Shown piece by piece: positions 1 through 6,789 of a stretch of 7,275 nucleotides of DNA; within the stretch, counting starts at the first letter, position 1, and each line of letters begins with the position of its first letter. The position numbers and the translations under genes are program-made. Source of the DNA: an uncultured Clostridia bacterium (GTDB taxonomy: Bacteria; Bacillota; Clostridia; Oscillospirales; Acutalibacteraceae); assembly GCA_947165115.1 (NCBI GenBank), contig CAMUZD010000081.1, positions 1 to 7,275 on the forward strand, read 5' to 3'. Under the pieces are notes generated by a model. It searched no databases and was not told the origin of the DNA. It worked only from the letters and a program-made list of their open reading frames with translations.

Positions 1-1391
1 ATTGTATAGACCTCTTTATCGGGCTGAGCAAGCTTTACGCCGAGAGCGCCGCAGATTTCATATCCCATACAGCTGAAGCCGTATTCCATATTGTATGTGC
101 CGGGTACGAAGCTCTTCCAGAGACGCTGCATACATCCGGGAAGCGAGCCGGCAGAACCGACCGCAATGGCGTCTTTTGCGATGAAATTGTTGATTTCGCC
201 GAGCGCTCTGGTCTGGGAAAGACCGTTTTCAAGCTCTATGCTGTAAAGCCTGTCAACCTCGGTAACATAATCGGCTTTGATCTGAGCAAGCTCAGCCGGA
301 TCCCAGCCGGATTTATATCCCTTCGCTTCAAGAGCGGCTGTGAGTGCTTCGAGGGTGAGCTTTGCATCGGCAACGACGGAAACCGCATCCATCTTGAGAG
401 CGTCAAAAGCGCTGACATTTATACCGAGCATCTTGACTGACGGATTCCGAAATCCCCATTTAGAGGCGGTGGTGAAGTCCGTAAGGCGTGAGCCGGCGGA
501 AATGACAAGATCTGTAATCTTCGCGAGTTTATTCGCCGCAGGACCGCCCGTAACGCCTATACCCCCCATATTCAGCGGCAGGTCAAACGGAATATTGCCT
601 TTACCCGCCTGGGTCTCGGTAATCGGAATATTGAATTTCTCTGCAAACGCGACAGCTTCATCATACGCCTCGGAATAAGTGACGCCGCCGCCCGCGATGA
701 GAATGGGCTTTTCGGATTCTGTAATGGTTTTAACCGCAATATCTATTTCGCGCTGAGTCGGGATTCTTCTGTCAAGATACCAGACTCTCTTCTGAAGGAA
801 ATAATCGGGATAATCAAAGGACTCGCCCTCGACATCCTGCGGCATCGCAAGGCAGACTGCGCCTGTTTCGGCGGGGTCAACCAGCACGCGCATCGCGTTG
901 AGGCAGGCAGTCATAAGCTGCTCGGGGCGGACGATTCTGTCCCAGTATTTGCAGACGGCTCTGAAGGCGTCGTTCGCGGTGGTGCTGTAGGAAGTGGGCT
1001 GCTCAACCTGCTGAAGCACGGGATCGGGCTGGCGGCAGGCGAAGGTATCGCCCGGGAGCACCAGCAGAGGAATTCTGTTTGCTGTTGCCGTGCCGGCGGC
1101 GGTGACCATATTCAGAGCGCCGGGGCCGATGGACGAGGTGCAGGCAATAATCTTCCTGCGGTGATTCTGCTTTGCGAAAGCCATCGCCGCGTGAGCCATA
1201 CCCTGCTCATTATGACCCTGGTAGAATTTCAGGCTGTGGCCGCCCTGCTCGAGCGCCTGACCGAGACCGACTACGCAGCCGTGGCCGAAAATGCCGAAGA
1301 TACCGTCGACAAATTTTGATTCAACGCCGTCAAAGCTGATATACTGATTATCAAGGAATTTAACAAGCGCCTGTGACATTGTCAATTTCAT
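1..1391 (-). CDS. iolD: IolD, trihydroxycyclohexane-1,2-dione hydrolase (5' part; C-terminus beyond the left edge)
   Basis: IolD opens the ring of 3D-(3,5/4)-trihydroxycyclohexane-1,2-dione to give 5-deoxyglucuronate, in cytoplasmic myo-inositol catabolism. The open reading frame gives 463 intact codons with no frameshift; the family is about 640 residues, so roughly the last quarter is missing. Visible are the N-terminal pyrimidine-binding domain with GIFGHG near 33-38 and the YQGHNEQGMAHAA segment, whose Glu62 is the expected activating glutamate of thiamine-diphosphate enzymes. Next come the RQPDPVLQQ block, a central domain with GGIGVTGG, and the start of the C-terminal domain (GSAGSLPG, then EYGFSCMGYE). 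The diphosphate-binding GDG motif would lie just outside the window. These blocks match Bacillus IolD as I remember it, which separates it from acetolactate synthase and glyoxylate carboligase. The ATG at 1391 has GGAGG 7 bases upstream; a second Met at codon 5 lacks that spacing. No other iol gene is visible. Confidence 0.93.
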   Translation of the reverse strand, partial: MKLTMSQALVKFLDNQYISFDGVESKFVDGIFGIFGHGCVVGLGQALEQGGHSLKFYQGHNEQGMAHAAMAFAKQNHRRKIIACTSSIGPGALNMVTAAGTATANRIPLLVLPGDTFACRQPDPVLQQVEQPTSYSTTANDAFRAVCKYWDRIVRPEQLMTACLNAMRVLVDPAETGAVCLAMPQDVEGESFDYPDYFLQKRVWYLDRRIPTQREIDIAVKTITESEKPILIAGGGVTYSEAYDEAVAFAEKFNIPITETQAGKGNIPFDLPLNMGGIGVTGGPAANKLAKITDLVISAGSRLTDFTTASKWGFRNPSVKMLGINVSAFDALKMDAVSVVADAKLTLEALTAALEAKGYKSGWDPAELAQIKADYVTEVDRLYSIELENGLSQTRALGEINNFIAKDAIAVGSAGSLPGCMQRLWKSFVPGTYNMEYGFSCMGYEICGALGVKLAQPDKEVYT

Positions 1392-1410
1392 AATTATTCC
1401 TCCGCTGTCT

Positions 1411-1427
1411 TTTTCGGGAAGCGAAAA
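1411..1427. promoter_or_regulatory. Small inverted repeat in the iolD leader, possible operator
   Basis: Two 6-base arms, TTTTCG and CGAAAA, are separated by 5 bases. They lie between the predicted iolD transcription start and its ribosome binding site. The position would suit a repressor site acting on iolD, or a weak leader hairpin. The arms are short and this may be chance; no regulator gene is in the window. Confidence 0.25.
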
Positions 1428-1449
1428 CCCACTCTCCCCTATTATGGAT

Positions 1450-1478
1450 ATAATAGCAAATCATATATAAAAATACAA
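1450..1478 (-). promoter_or_regulatory. Predicted sigma-70/SigA promoter for iolD
   Basis: Read on the minus strand, a -35 TTGTAT (1473-1478) and a -10 TATTAT (1450-1455) are separated by exactly 17 bases. TGC directly precedes the -10, giving an extended -10 element. Transcription would start near 1443, leaving a leader of about 50 bases that contains the GGAGG site at 1399-1403. This suggests that iolD is the first gene of its transcript. Confidence 0.65.
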
Positions 1479-1514
1479 GTGAAATTTTAAGAATGCCATT
1501 TTTATCAAAAATTA

Positions 1515-1543
1515 TTGATTTACGGAATAATAGATGCTATACT
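1515..1543 (+). promoter_or_regulatory. Predicted sigma-70/SigA promoter for the small lipoprotein gene
   Basis: A -35 TTGATT (1515-1520) and a near-consensus -10 TATACT (1538-1543) are separated by exactly 17 bases. TGC immediately before the -10 makes it an extended -10. Transcription would start around 1550, leaving a leader of about 27 bases before the ATG at 1577. It is divergent from the iolD promoter, and the two -35 boxes are 36 bases apart. Confidence 0.7.
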
Positions 1544-1576
1544 TTAAGTGCAAAATAAGTTTTGGGAGATGAAATT

Positions 1577-1891
1577 ATGAAAACAGCAGTCAAAATCATA
1601 GCGGTTATCATGGTTCTCGCGACAATCACGGTTCTTTTCGCAAGCTGCGGCAAAACTCTCAACGGCACCTATAAGCCCGCAGACGGCGCAGGTTCACTGA
1701 CATTCGACAAAGATGGCAACGTCAAAGGCGAACTGTTCGGAATCACGTTGACGGGCACATATTCAATCGACAAGGATCAGATTAAATTCGAGAAAGAAAC
1801 CGTTCTCGGCATCGGCGGAACCCTCACCTATTCCTTCGAAAAGAGCGGCAAGACCATCATAATCGACGGCAAGGAATACGTAAAAGAGTAA
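1577..1891 (+). CDS. Small putative lipoprotein with a beta-rich domain, function unknown
   Basis: The product has 104 residues and I cannot assign a function. Residues 1-23 form a type II signal peptide with a basic start, a hydrophobic stretch and LFAS before Cys24, so the protein is probably lipid-anchored on the outer face of the membrane. The mature part is rich in Gly, Thr and Lys with alternating hydrophobic residues. The motif L-x-G-T-Y occurs twice (28-32 and 58-62) and an LTF/LTY strand motif also recurs (41-43 and 83-85), suggesting a small antiparallel beta sheet. It resembles the short domains, such as DUF5640, found in clostridial lipoproteins; that link is from memory and weak. 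I chose the ATG at 1577 because GGGAG (1564-1568) lies 8 bases upstream. The in-frame TTG at 1562 overlaps that site and is unlikely. The gene has its own promoter and terminator and is probably monocistronic. Confidence 0.8.
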   Translation: MKTAVKIIAVIMVLATITVLFASCGKTLNGTYKPADGAGSLTFDKDGNVKGELFGITLTGTYSIDKDQIKFEKETVLGIGGTLTYSFEKSGKTIIIDGKEYVKE

Positions 1892-1903
1892 AAGACAATT
1901 CAA

Positions 1904-1937
1904 GAAGGCGGCTGAATTTCAGCCGCCTTCGTTTTTT
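1904..1937 (+). terminator. Rho-independent terminator, possibly bidirectional
   Basis: A perfect 12-base stem (1904-1915 with 1919-1930) has a 3-base loop. A G follows, then six T residues at 1932-1937, which suits termination of the small lipoprotein transcript. The hairpin also starts 11 bases beyond the stop codon of the convergent minus-strand lipoprotein gene. In that direction the downstream tract (TTGAATTGTCTTTT) is only moderately T-rich, so termination of the lar operon here is plausible but weaker. Confidence 0.85.
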
Positions 1938-1940
1938 ATA

Positions 1941-2969
1941 TCAATAAAACTGAATGTATCCCGTATCAAAATCCGTTATCTCTTTATTGTCATCGAGTTT
2001 TAAAATGATTGAATAGTCATCATTGATTTCCGCCGTGACAAAGCCCGCAAAGCTTTCGCTGTCTGCAAAATCGGGCGAGACTCTGAGAGTATATTCACCG
2101 GTTCTGATTTCGGGAGTTTCGCCGTCAAGAGCGCTGTATTTATACTCCGGCTGACCGAACTCGGCGGAGAAGCGCTTTGCCGCCTCTTCATTTTCAAATT
2201 GATAGATGAACGGAGCTGTCAGATACCATTCCCTGCCGTTTTCATTTTCGGTATAGCTGATTCTGCACGAGCGTGCGCTGCACTGCAGCGGAGCGGCATA
2301 ACGGAATTCGTCGGTTATTTCGGATACGGCGACTTTTTCTGCCTTTTCGGCGAGAATATCGGTACCGTAATCCTCTTTGCCGTCATCGGAACAACCGTAA
2401 TATTGAGCCAGACCTTCCTCGCTGAAATACACGGCGGATTCCGTTTTCCATCTGCCGTCTTTTTTCCAGTAAGACACGGTTTCAAAATCGTTGCCGGGCC
2501 TTAACACTTCGATATAAATATCCTCTGCGCCGTTATCGCCGATTTCGTCGAAATGGACCTTGTAACCGTCGGTTGTAGCCGTAACCCAGTAGGTTTCGCC
2601 TTCGTTCAGGCAGTATCTGAGAGTGAGAACCTTGCCGCTTCGGGAATTGGTATAATAATCAAAAATGTCCTCGCCGAATTCTTCATAAACGGAATATATG
2701 AGCTTTCCGCGTGAATTATACCAGTTTTCAGTGACTGTAGAGTTTTCTTCATCTTTGTCTGTTTTCTTCGTGAGGCCCTTGAAATCGGGCCTTAACTCAA
2801 AATTGATTTTCCTGCAGTCTTTCAGAACATCATCGGGATGCGGGCAGTCGGAAAACGCCTTTAAGACTTCTTGAGAGCCGATAATCTCCGCTTTTTCGGT
2901 ATTTAACGAGCATGAGGCTGCCGAAGCCATAATGCACAGGCAAAGAATAACTATAATAATCTTTTTCAT
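1941..2969 (-). CDS. Putative lipoprotein, last gene of the nickel operon, function unknown
   Basis: The product has 342 residues and I do not recognise its family. Residues 1-19 are a signal peptide (MKK, a hydrophobic core, then AAS before Cys20), so it should be a lipoprotein on the outer membrane face. The mature part is acidic and rich in Tyr, Glu and Asp, with no further membrane segment. Cysteines besides Cys20 fall at DCPHPDD (42), KDC (52) and RYC, YYGC and QCSARSC further on; a Cys-Pro-His-Pro segment at 42-45 could bind metal or be incidental. It is not His-rich. The ATG lies 3 bases after the cbiO stop, and its AGAGAGG site (2977-2983) sits inside the cbiO 3' end, so translation is probably coupled. 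This placement suggests, but does not show, a role linked to metal uptake. Confidence 0.85.
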   Translation of the reverse strand: MKKIIIVILCLCIMASAASCSLNTEKAEIIGSQEVLKAFSDCPHPDDVLKDCRKINFELRPDFKGLTKKTDKDEENSTVTENWYNSRGKLIYSVYEEFGEDIFDYYTNSRSGKVLTLRYCLNEGETYWVTATTDGYKVHFDEIGDNGAEDIYIEVLRPGNDFETVSYWKKDGRWKTESAVYFSEEGLAQYYGCSDDGKEDYGTDILAEKAEKVAVSEITDEFRYAAPLQCSARSCRISYTENENGREWYLTAPFIYQFENEEAAKRFSAEFGQPEYKYSALDGETPEIRTGEYTLRVSPDFADSESFAGFVTAEINDDYSIILKLDDNKEITDFDTGYIQFY

Positions 2970-2972
2970 ACT

Positions 2973-3698
2973 TTAACCTCTCTGTGTCAAGCTCAGCGGA
3001 AGCTCGAGATTGTTTGATTCAAGAAGGGCTTTATCTTTAAGAATTTCATCCGTCTTCCCATCTGCGGCAATGATGCCGCCGCTGAGCAGAATCACTCTGT
3101 CACAGGTATCGAGCACAAAATCAAGATCATGTGTCGCAATGATTTTCGTTTCGGGTAGCGATTTGATTATACCGATGAGATTGCGCCTGTTTTTCGGATC
3201 GAGCGCCGATGAGGGCTCGTCAAAGAGCATTATCTGCGGCTTCATGGCAAGCACGGTCGCAATCGCGGCGAGACGCTTTTCACCGCCAGAGAGCTTGTGA
3301 TTGTATTTATCGGCAAGGTTTTCCGCACCGAGTGTTGCGAGTGCTTCTCCTGCCGCTTCAACAGCATCTTCACGACTCATTCCGTAATTCACGGGACCGA
3401 ATATCATATCGTCAATAACTCTCGGCATAAACATCTGATTATCCGAATTCTGCATCACATAGCCTGTTTTACGGCGGATTTCGGCGAGATTCTGTTTATC
3501 GAGCGTCAGACCGCAGACTGTGATTCTTCCTTCATGGGAAATAAGGCCGGTCATCGCTTTGAGCAGAGTGCTTTTACCCGCGCCGTTCGAGCCGATAAGG
3601 CCGACACTCTCACCCGCTTTGATTTCAAAGCTCAGCGAATCGAGAACCGGAGCGTCGCCTTTTTCATATGAAACACAAACGTTTTCGAATCTTATCAT
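2973..3698 (-). CDS. cbiO: ECF transporter ATPase (A component), CbiO type, probably nickel
   Basis: This is the ATP-hydrolysing subunit of an energy-coupling factor importer on the cytoplasmic membrane face; it drives metal uptake through the CbiM and CbiQ partners encoded just upstream. The 241 residues contain a full set of ABC motifs: Walker A GSNGAGKST (36-44), a Q-loop at Gln83 in VMQNSDNQMF (typical of ECF ATPases), signature LSGGE (136-140), Walker B ending at Asp160-Glu161, a D-loop SALD (164-167) and the switch His190. Length is slightly short for CbiO (about 250-280), with a brief C-terminus. The ATG overlaps the cbiQ stop in ATGA, with GGGAG 6 bases upstream. Only one ATPase gene is present, so the ECF module probably uses a homodimer. 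ECF family membership is clear; nickel as substrate is inferred from larB and larC. Confidence 0.93.
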   Translation of the reverse strand: MIRFENVCVSYEKGDAPVLDSLSFEIKAGESVGLIGSNGAGKSTLLKAMTGLISHEGRITVCGLTLDKQNLAEIRRKTGYVMQNSDNQMFMPRVIDDMIFGPVNYGMSREDAVEAAGEALATLGAENLADKYNHKLSGGEKRLAAIATVLAMKPQIMLFDEPSSALDPKNRRNLIGIIKSLPETKIIATHDLDFVLDTCDRVILLSGGIIAADGKTDEILKDKALLESNNLELPLSLTQRG

Positions 3699-4492
3699 TT
3701 CAATCTCCCGAAAAGTGAAATAACATTGAATAACCTCGCCGCAATAAACAAAGAAATAAGAATCAAGGCAATCAGAGGCGATAGTCTGCTGTATTTTTTG
3801 GGCGGAGAATAATCAAAATCTCCGGTAAAGCCGCGAAGAAGCATTGCCGAATATATTTCATTTGCTCTGTCAGAGCTTCTCAGAACCAGCTGACCGAGGA
3901 AGGTTCCCCAGGCGGAGAAACGGATTCCCTTCTGACCGGGAGCGCGCAGATGATAGGCATCGGTCATAACCGCAACTTCATCAAGCATAACCGAAACATA
4001 GCGGAAGGTCAGAAGCAGAAGCGAGACAAGCGTTTTGGGAAAGTGAATCTTCCTCAATCCGCGGCAGAGCTCGTCAACCGGAGTGGTCGCGACCAGCAGA
4101 AACGACATCATCAGGCTGAATACGCCTTTCATCATAAGCGTCAGCATTGAAATCACGCCGCCCGAAATGCCGAGCGAGCCGATTCTCAGCATTATTTCCT
4201 TATCAAAAAACGGATTGAAAATGCCGACCGCGCAGACAAGCGGCAGGACTATCCTGAGCTTGTAAAAGCAGGTCCTGAGCGGTATCAGCGAAAGCTGATA
4301 ACCGATAACGGGAAACAGGAGCATCACGATAAGCGCAGAAAAATCATATTTATTGAATGAAACCGTTACGATTATATAAGCTAGCGTCATCGCAAGCTTT
4401 GAGAGAGGAGAAAGGCGGTGAACGGGCGAATTACCCTGAGCGAGCGCTTCAACAGCTTTAATCTCCGCGCCAGCTTTCTGAGCTTTATTCAC
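3695..4492 (-). CDS. cbiQ: ECF transporter T component, CbiQ type, probably nickel
   Basis: This integral membrane subunit couples the ATPase to the metal-binding S component. The product has 265 residues with several hydrophobic segments: around 34-75, 80-95, 110-137, 155-170 and a last one near 238-258. The conserved entry SPVHRLSPLSKL precedes the first helix. Two coupling-helix arginine motifs are visible, AYHLRAPG (179-186) and AMLLRGF (216-222), both departing from the textbook Ala-Arg-Gly. The start is a GTG either way. I prefer 4492 because AGGTGA (4498-4503) ends 5 bases before it, and because the resulting N-terminus (MNKAQKA) resembles clostridial relatives as I remember them. The GTG at 4501 would add three residues but lies inside that binding site. 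The gene follows cbiM closely and overlaps cbiO by 4 bases. Confidence 0.9.
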   Translation of the reverse strand: MNKAQKAGAEIKAVEALAQGNSPVHRLSPLSKLAMTLAYIIVTVSFNKYDFSALIVMLLFPVIGYQLSLIPLRTCFYKLRIVLPLVCAVGIFNPFFDKEIMLRIGSLGISGGVISMLTLMMKGVFSLMMSFLLVATTPVDELCRGLRKIHFPKTLVSLLLLTFRYVSVMLDEVAVMTDAYHLRAPGQKGIRFSAWGTFLGQLVLRSSDRANEIYSAMLLRGFTGDFDYSPPKKYSRLSPLIALILISLFIAARLFNVISLFGRLK

Positions 4493-4497
4493 CTCTC

Positions 4498-4503
4498 TCA
4501 CCT
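4498..4503 (-). promoter_or_regulatory. Ribosome binding site that decides the cbiQ start
   Basis: AGGTGA on the minus strand matches the 3' half of the full anti-16S complement and lies 5 bases before the GTG at 4492. The alternative GTG at 4501 is within this element and has only a weak AAGG-like sequence in front of it. Confidence 0.55.
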
Positions 4504-4521
4504 GCCTTTTACCGTTATCTT

Positions 4522-5607
4522 TTATTTATTGCTCTCTTCTGCCTTTTTCGCCTTTTTTCTGAAAAATCCGCCCGCAAGGCATACCAGCGCCGCGACACCT
4601 GCAACCATTGCAGAGCCGACTATGCCGGAAACCGTAGTGCCCGCCGGATTCTCGGCGTCAAATGAAAACGCGTAATCGGGAAGGAATGATGTCTTTTCCT
4701 GAATCGCTTCGGCCTTTTCGGATGCGCCGCTCTCAACGCCGAAATTCTCCTCGTCGAGAGCCATATTCTCGGCATATCCCGCATCTTTATTGCCGAAGAG
4801 CGCCCATTCGAGGCCGTCGGGATTGGAGCTTGCAAGCAGGGAAATTCCGCCGCCGACAATAAGCACAACCGCTGTGAGCGTCAGCAGAACAGCCTTGACC
4901 GAGCCCTTCTGCTTTTCGCCGTCACCGAGTTTTATATCCTTGATAAGCTCGGGTCTGGTTTCATTTACGAATATAAGCACTGCCGAAGTGATAAGTCCCT
5001 CTATGAGGCCTATTGCGAGATGAATCGGCTGCATAAGCATAACGAATGCCTTGAAGGGAAGTTCGGTTATGCCGGAAAGCTGAGTTTCAAGAACGACCGA
5101 AAACGCGCCGAGCTGGAGAGTGATAATACATCCGAGTACGGATGCGAGAATTATCTTGACTCTGTTTGCCGCATTATTGCCTTTTGAGGCGAGGAGCTTG
5201 CTCTGCATTATCGGGCGGTAAATCAGGAAATAGCCGACAAAACAGCCGTAAAACGCCATATTCCACACATTCGCTCCCAGAGCGAGAAGGCCGCCGTCCG
5301 CGAAGAAGAGACATTGAATTGCCAAGATGACAATCATTGACAGGAAGCCCGCCCACGGGCCGAGCAAAGCGGTCAGCATCATGCCTCCGCATAAGTGCCC
5401 CGATGATCCGGTTCCCGGAATTGTGTAATTGATCATCTGACCTGCGAATACGAGCGCCGCCATAGTCGTCAGTCTTTTGAATGTCGGCTCGTCGCCGAGT
5501 TTTTCTTCCTTTTTAAGCTTGTAGATTGATACGCCTGCGACCGTTGCCGAAGCGGCATACATAACCGCTGCGACGGGAGGAGCAAGCAAAGCATCCGCCA
5601 TGTGCAT
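4522..5607 (-). CDS. cbiM: ECF metal S component, CbiM fused to a PDGLE (CbiN-like) domain; Lar(MN)-type nickel permease
   Basis: This is the substrate-binding membrane subunit of a nickel or cobalt ECF importer. Residues 1-220 are CbiM/NikM. The N-terminus reads MHMADAL instead of the commoner MHIPDG, keeping His2. His71 in GSSGHLCGG corresponds to the second metal-ligand histidine of NikM. FFADGGLLALGANVWNM (101-117) and PIHLAIGLIEG (194-204) are further family blocks. A charged linker (about 216-238) leads to a C-terminal domain with a membrane helix (238-258), the PDGLE motif (263-267), an acidic extracytoplasmic stretch and a final helix (about 325-347) ending in a Lys-rich tail. Separate CbiN/NikN proteins do this job elsewhere; a fused MN subunit is known in the Lactobacillus lar system. 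The ATG must be at 5607 because free Met1-His2 is part of the metal site. AAAAGGAG in front of it overlaps the larC stop. Confidence 0.93.
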   Translation of the reverse strand: MHMADALLAPPVAAVMYAASATVAGVSIYKLKKEEKLGDEPTFKRLTTMAALVFAGQMINYTIPGTGSSGHLCGGMMLTALLGPWAGFLSMIVILAIQCLFFADGGLLALGANVWNMAFYGCFVGYFLIYRPIMQSKLLASKGNNAANRVKIILASVLGCIITLQLGAFSVVLETQLSGITELPFKAFVMLMQPIHLAIGLIEGLITSAVLIFVNETRPELIKDIKLGDGEKQKGSVKAVLLTLTAVVLIVGGGISLLASSNPDGLEWALFGNKDAGYAENMALDEENFGVESGASEKAEAIQEKTSFLPDYAFSFDAENPAGTTVSGIVGSAMVAGVAALVCLAGGFFRKKAKKAEESNK

Positions 5608-5622
5608 AGTGATATTCTCCTT

Positions 5623-6789
5623 TTATTCTTTTTTCTCTTTCAGGAGCTTCAGCACCTCGGAAAATGAGAGACCGTTTTCCCTTGCAACGCGGGAAATATC
5701 ATCGTATTCGTATTTTTCTTTTGTCACGCCGTAACCGGACGAAATCTTTTTGCGGATTTCACCGAACTGCGTGAGCACCGATTCTTCGGTGCGGCTTAAA
5801 GTGTATCTTCTGCATACACTTTCTCTTAAACCGATTGTGGATGTATATCTGAAAATCGTTTTAATGAGCTCATCTTTTTCCGCCTCGCGGCACAGAACGC
5901 ACAGAAACGTGCCGGGGCGGTTTTTCTTCATTCCGGCGGGAACGGTATATACCTCAACGGCTCCTGCCTTGAAGCACATTTCACACGCGAAGCCGATTTC
6001 CTCGGCGGTCATGTCATCGATATTGCAGGATAATTCAATTATGTTTTCGCTGCTGTCTTCGCTCTGAGCGAGAAAGGCGCGCACGCAGTTTGCCCTCTCA
6101 AAATCCTTTTTTCCCATACCGTAACCGATTGCACTCACGGTCATAACCGGCATAGTGCCGAATTCATCCGCAAAATATTTCAGAAGGGCGGCGCCTGTCG
6201 GAGTGCATAATTCGCCGTTTATATCATCGCTGTAAACCGGTATTCCCTTGAGAATCAGCGCTGTCGCGGGTGCCGGCACCGGCAGAATTCCGTGGGCGCA
6301 TCTGACCTGCCCCTTTCCGGTATTCACGGGCGAAGCAATGATTCTGCCCGGAGAGAGTTTATCAATAAGCAGACACACGGCCGCGACATCGGCAACTGCG
6401 TCAAGAGTCCCGACCTCGTGAAAATGTATATCCGTAACAGGAACGCCGTGAACCTCGCTCTCGGCTGCAGCTATTATTTCATAGACACCGCGCACATCCG
6501 CCCTGACCTTTTCGGTAATATTCAGCGAAGCGATAATCTCTCCGATATCGTGAAGCGAGGAATGGTGATGATGCTCTTCACCCTCTTCTCCGCCGTGAAT
6601 TCTAACAGCCATATGAGTTCCGTGAATTCCGCATTTTTCCGAGTCCTCCGCGATGAATTCAACTCCGGGAACGCCTATGGAATTGAGAAGAGAAAGCGTT
6701 TCGTCTTTATTATCGGAAAGCTCCAGCAGAGCGGCGGTCAGCATATCTCCCGCAGCGCCCATCGAGCAGTCAAGATACAGAGTTTTCAT
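5623..6789 (-). CDS. larC: LarC, nickel-inserting enzyme of nickel-pincer cofactor synthesis
   Basis: LarC is a CTP-dependent cyclometallase. It inserts nickel into pyridinium-3,5-bisthiocarboxylic acid mononucleotide, forming the NPN cofactor in the cytoplasm. The 388-residue protein opens with the conserved LDCSMGAAGDM (6-16). It has a His-rich loop with four consecutive histidines (73-76) after an acidic patch, the conserved IHFHEVGTLDAVAD (121-134), and CTPTGAALLKYF (195-206). The C-terminal (LarC2-like) half starts near NIDDMTAEEIG (256-266). Both halves are in one continuous frame, unlike Lactobacillus plantarum, where LarC is made from larC1 and larC2 by a programmed frameshift. Length is normal for single-frame LarC. 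The ATG overlaps the larB stop by 4 bases and has GGAGG 7 bases upstream. The nickel transporter genes follow after 15 bases, which supports direct supply of the metal. Confidence 0.96.
   Translation of the reverse strand: MKTLYLDCSMGAAGDMLTAALLELSDNKDETLSLLNSIGVPGVEFIAEDSEKCGIHGTHMAVRIHGGEEGEEHHHHSSLHDIGEIIASLNITEKVRADVRGVYEIIAAAESEVHGVPVTDIHFHEVGTLDAVADVAAVCLLIDKLSPGRIIASPVNTGKGQVRCAHGILPVPAPATALILKGIPVYSDDINGELCTPTGAALLKYFADEFGTMPVMTVSAIGYGMGKKDFERANCVRAFLAQSEDSSENIIELSCNIDDMTAEEIGFACEMCFKAGAVEVYTVPAGMKKNRPGTFLCVLCREAEKDELIKTIFRYTSTIGLRESVCRRYTLSRTEESVLTQFGEIRKKISSGYGVTKEKYEYDDISRVARENGLSFSEVLKLLKEKKE

Noticed and set aside
340..678. Plus-strand open frame of 112 codons, plus two short minus-strand frames at 35-232 and 236-418
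   Set aside because: All overlap the intact iolD reading frame, whose translation matches the family throughout.
1..1391. Acetolactate synthase or glyoxylate carboligase
   Set aside because: The blocks FGIFGHG, RQPDPVLQQ, EYGFSCMGYE and the long insert before GSAGSLPG follow IolD rather than those relatives.
1562..1576. TTG start that would extend the small lipoprotein by five residues
   Set aside because: The TTG overlaps the GGGAG site that serves the ATG at 1577, and the extension would place acidic residues before the basic start of the signal peptide.
2199..2504. Plus-strand open frame of 101 codons opposite the 342-residue lipoprotein
   Set aside because: It has no convincing start context. 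The minus-strand gene has a signal peptide, lipobox and coupled ribosome binding site.
3297..3671. Plus-strand open frame of 124 codons opposite cbiO
   Set aside because: It is a shadow of cbiO, which carries every expected ABC motif in the right order.
2973..5607. Cobalt importer for cobalamin synthesis
   Set aside because: The family is equally used for nickel. No cobalamin gene is visible, whereas larB and larC are in the same operon, so nickel is the better supported substrate.
5980..6070. Programmed frameshift between the two LarC halves, as in Lactobacillus plantarum
   Set aside because: The frame runs unbroken through the junction region, so no frameshift is needed.
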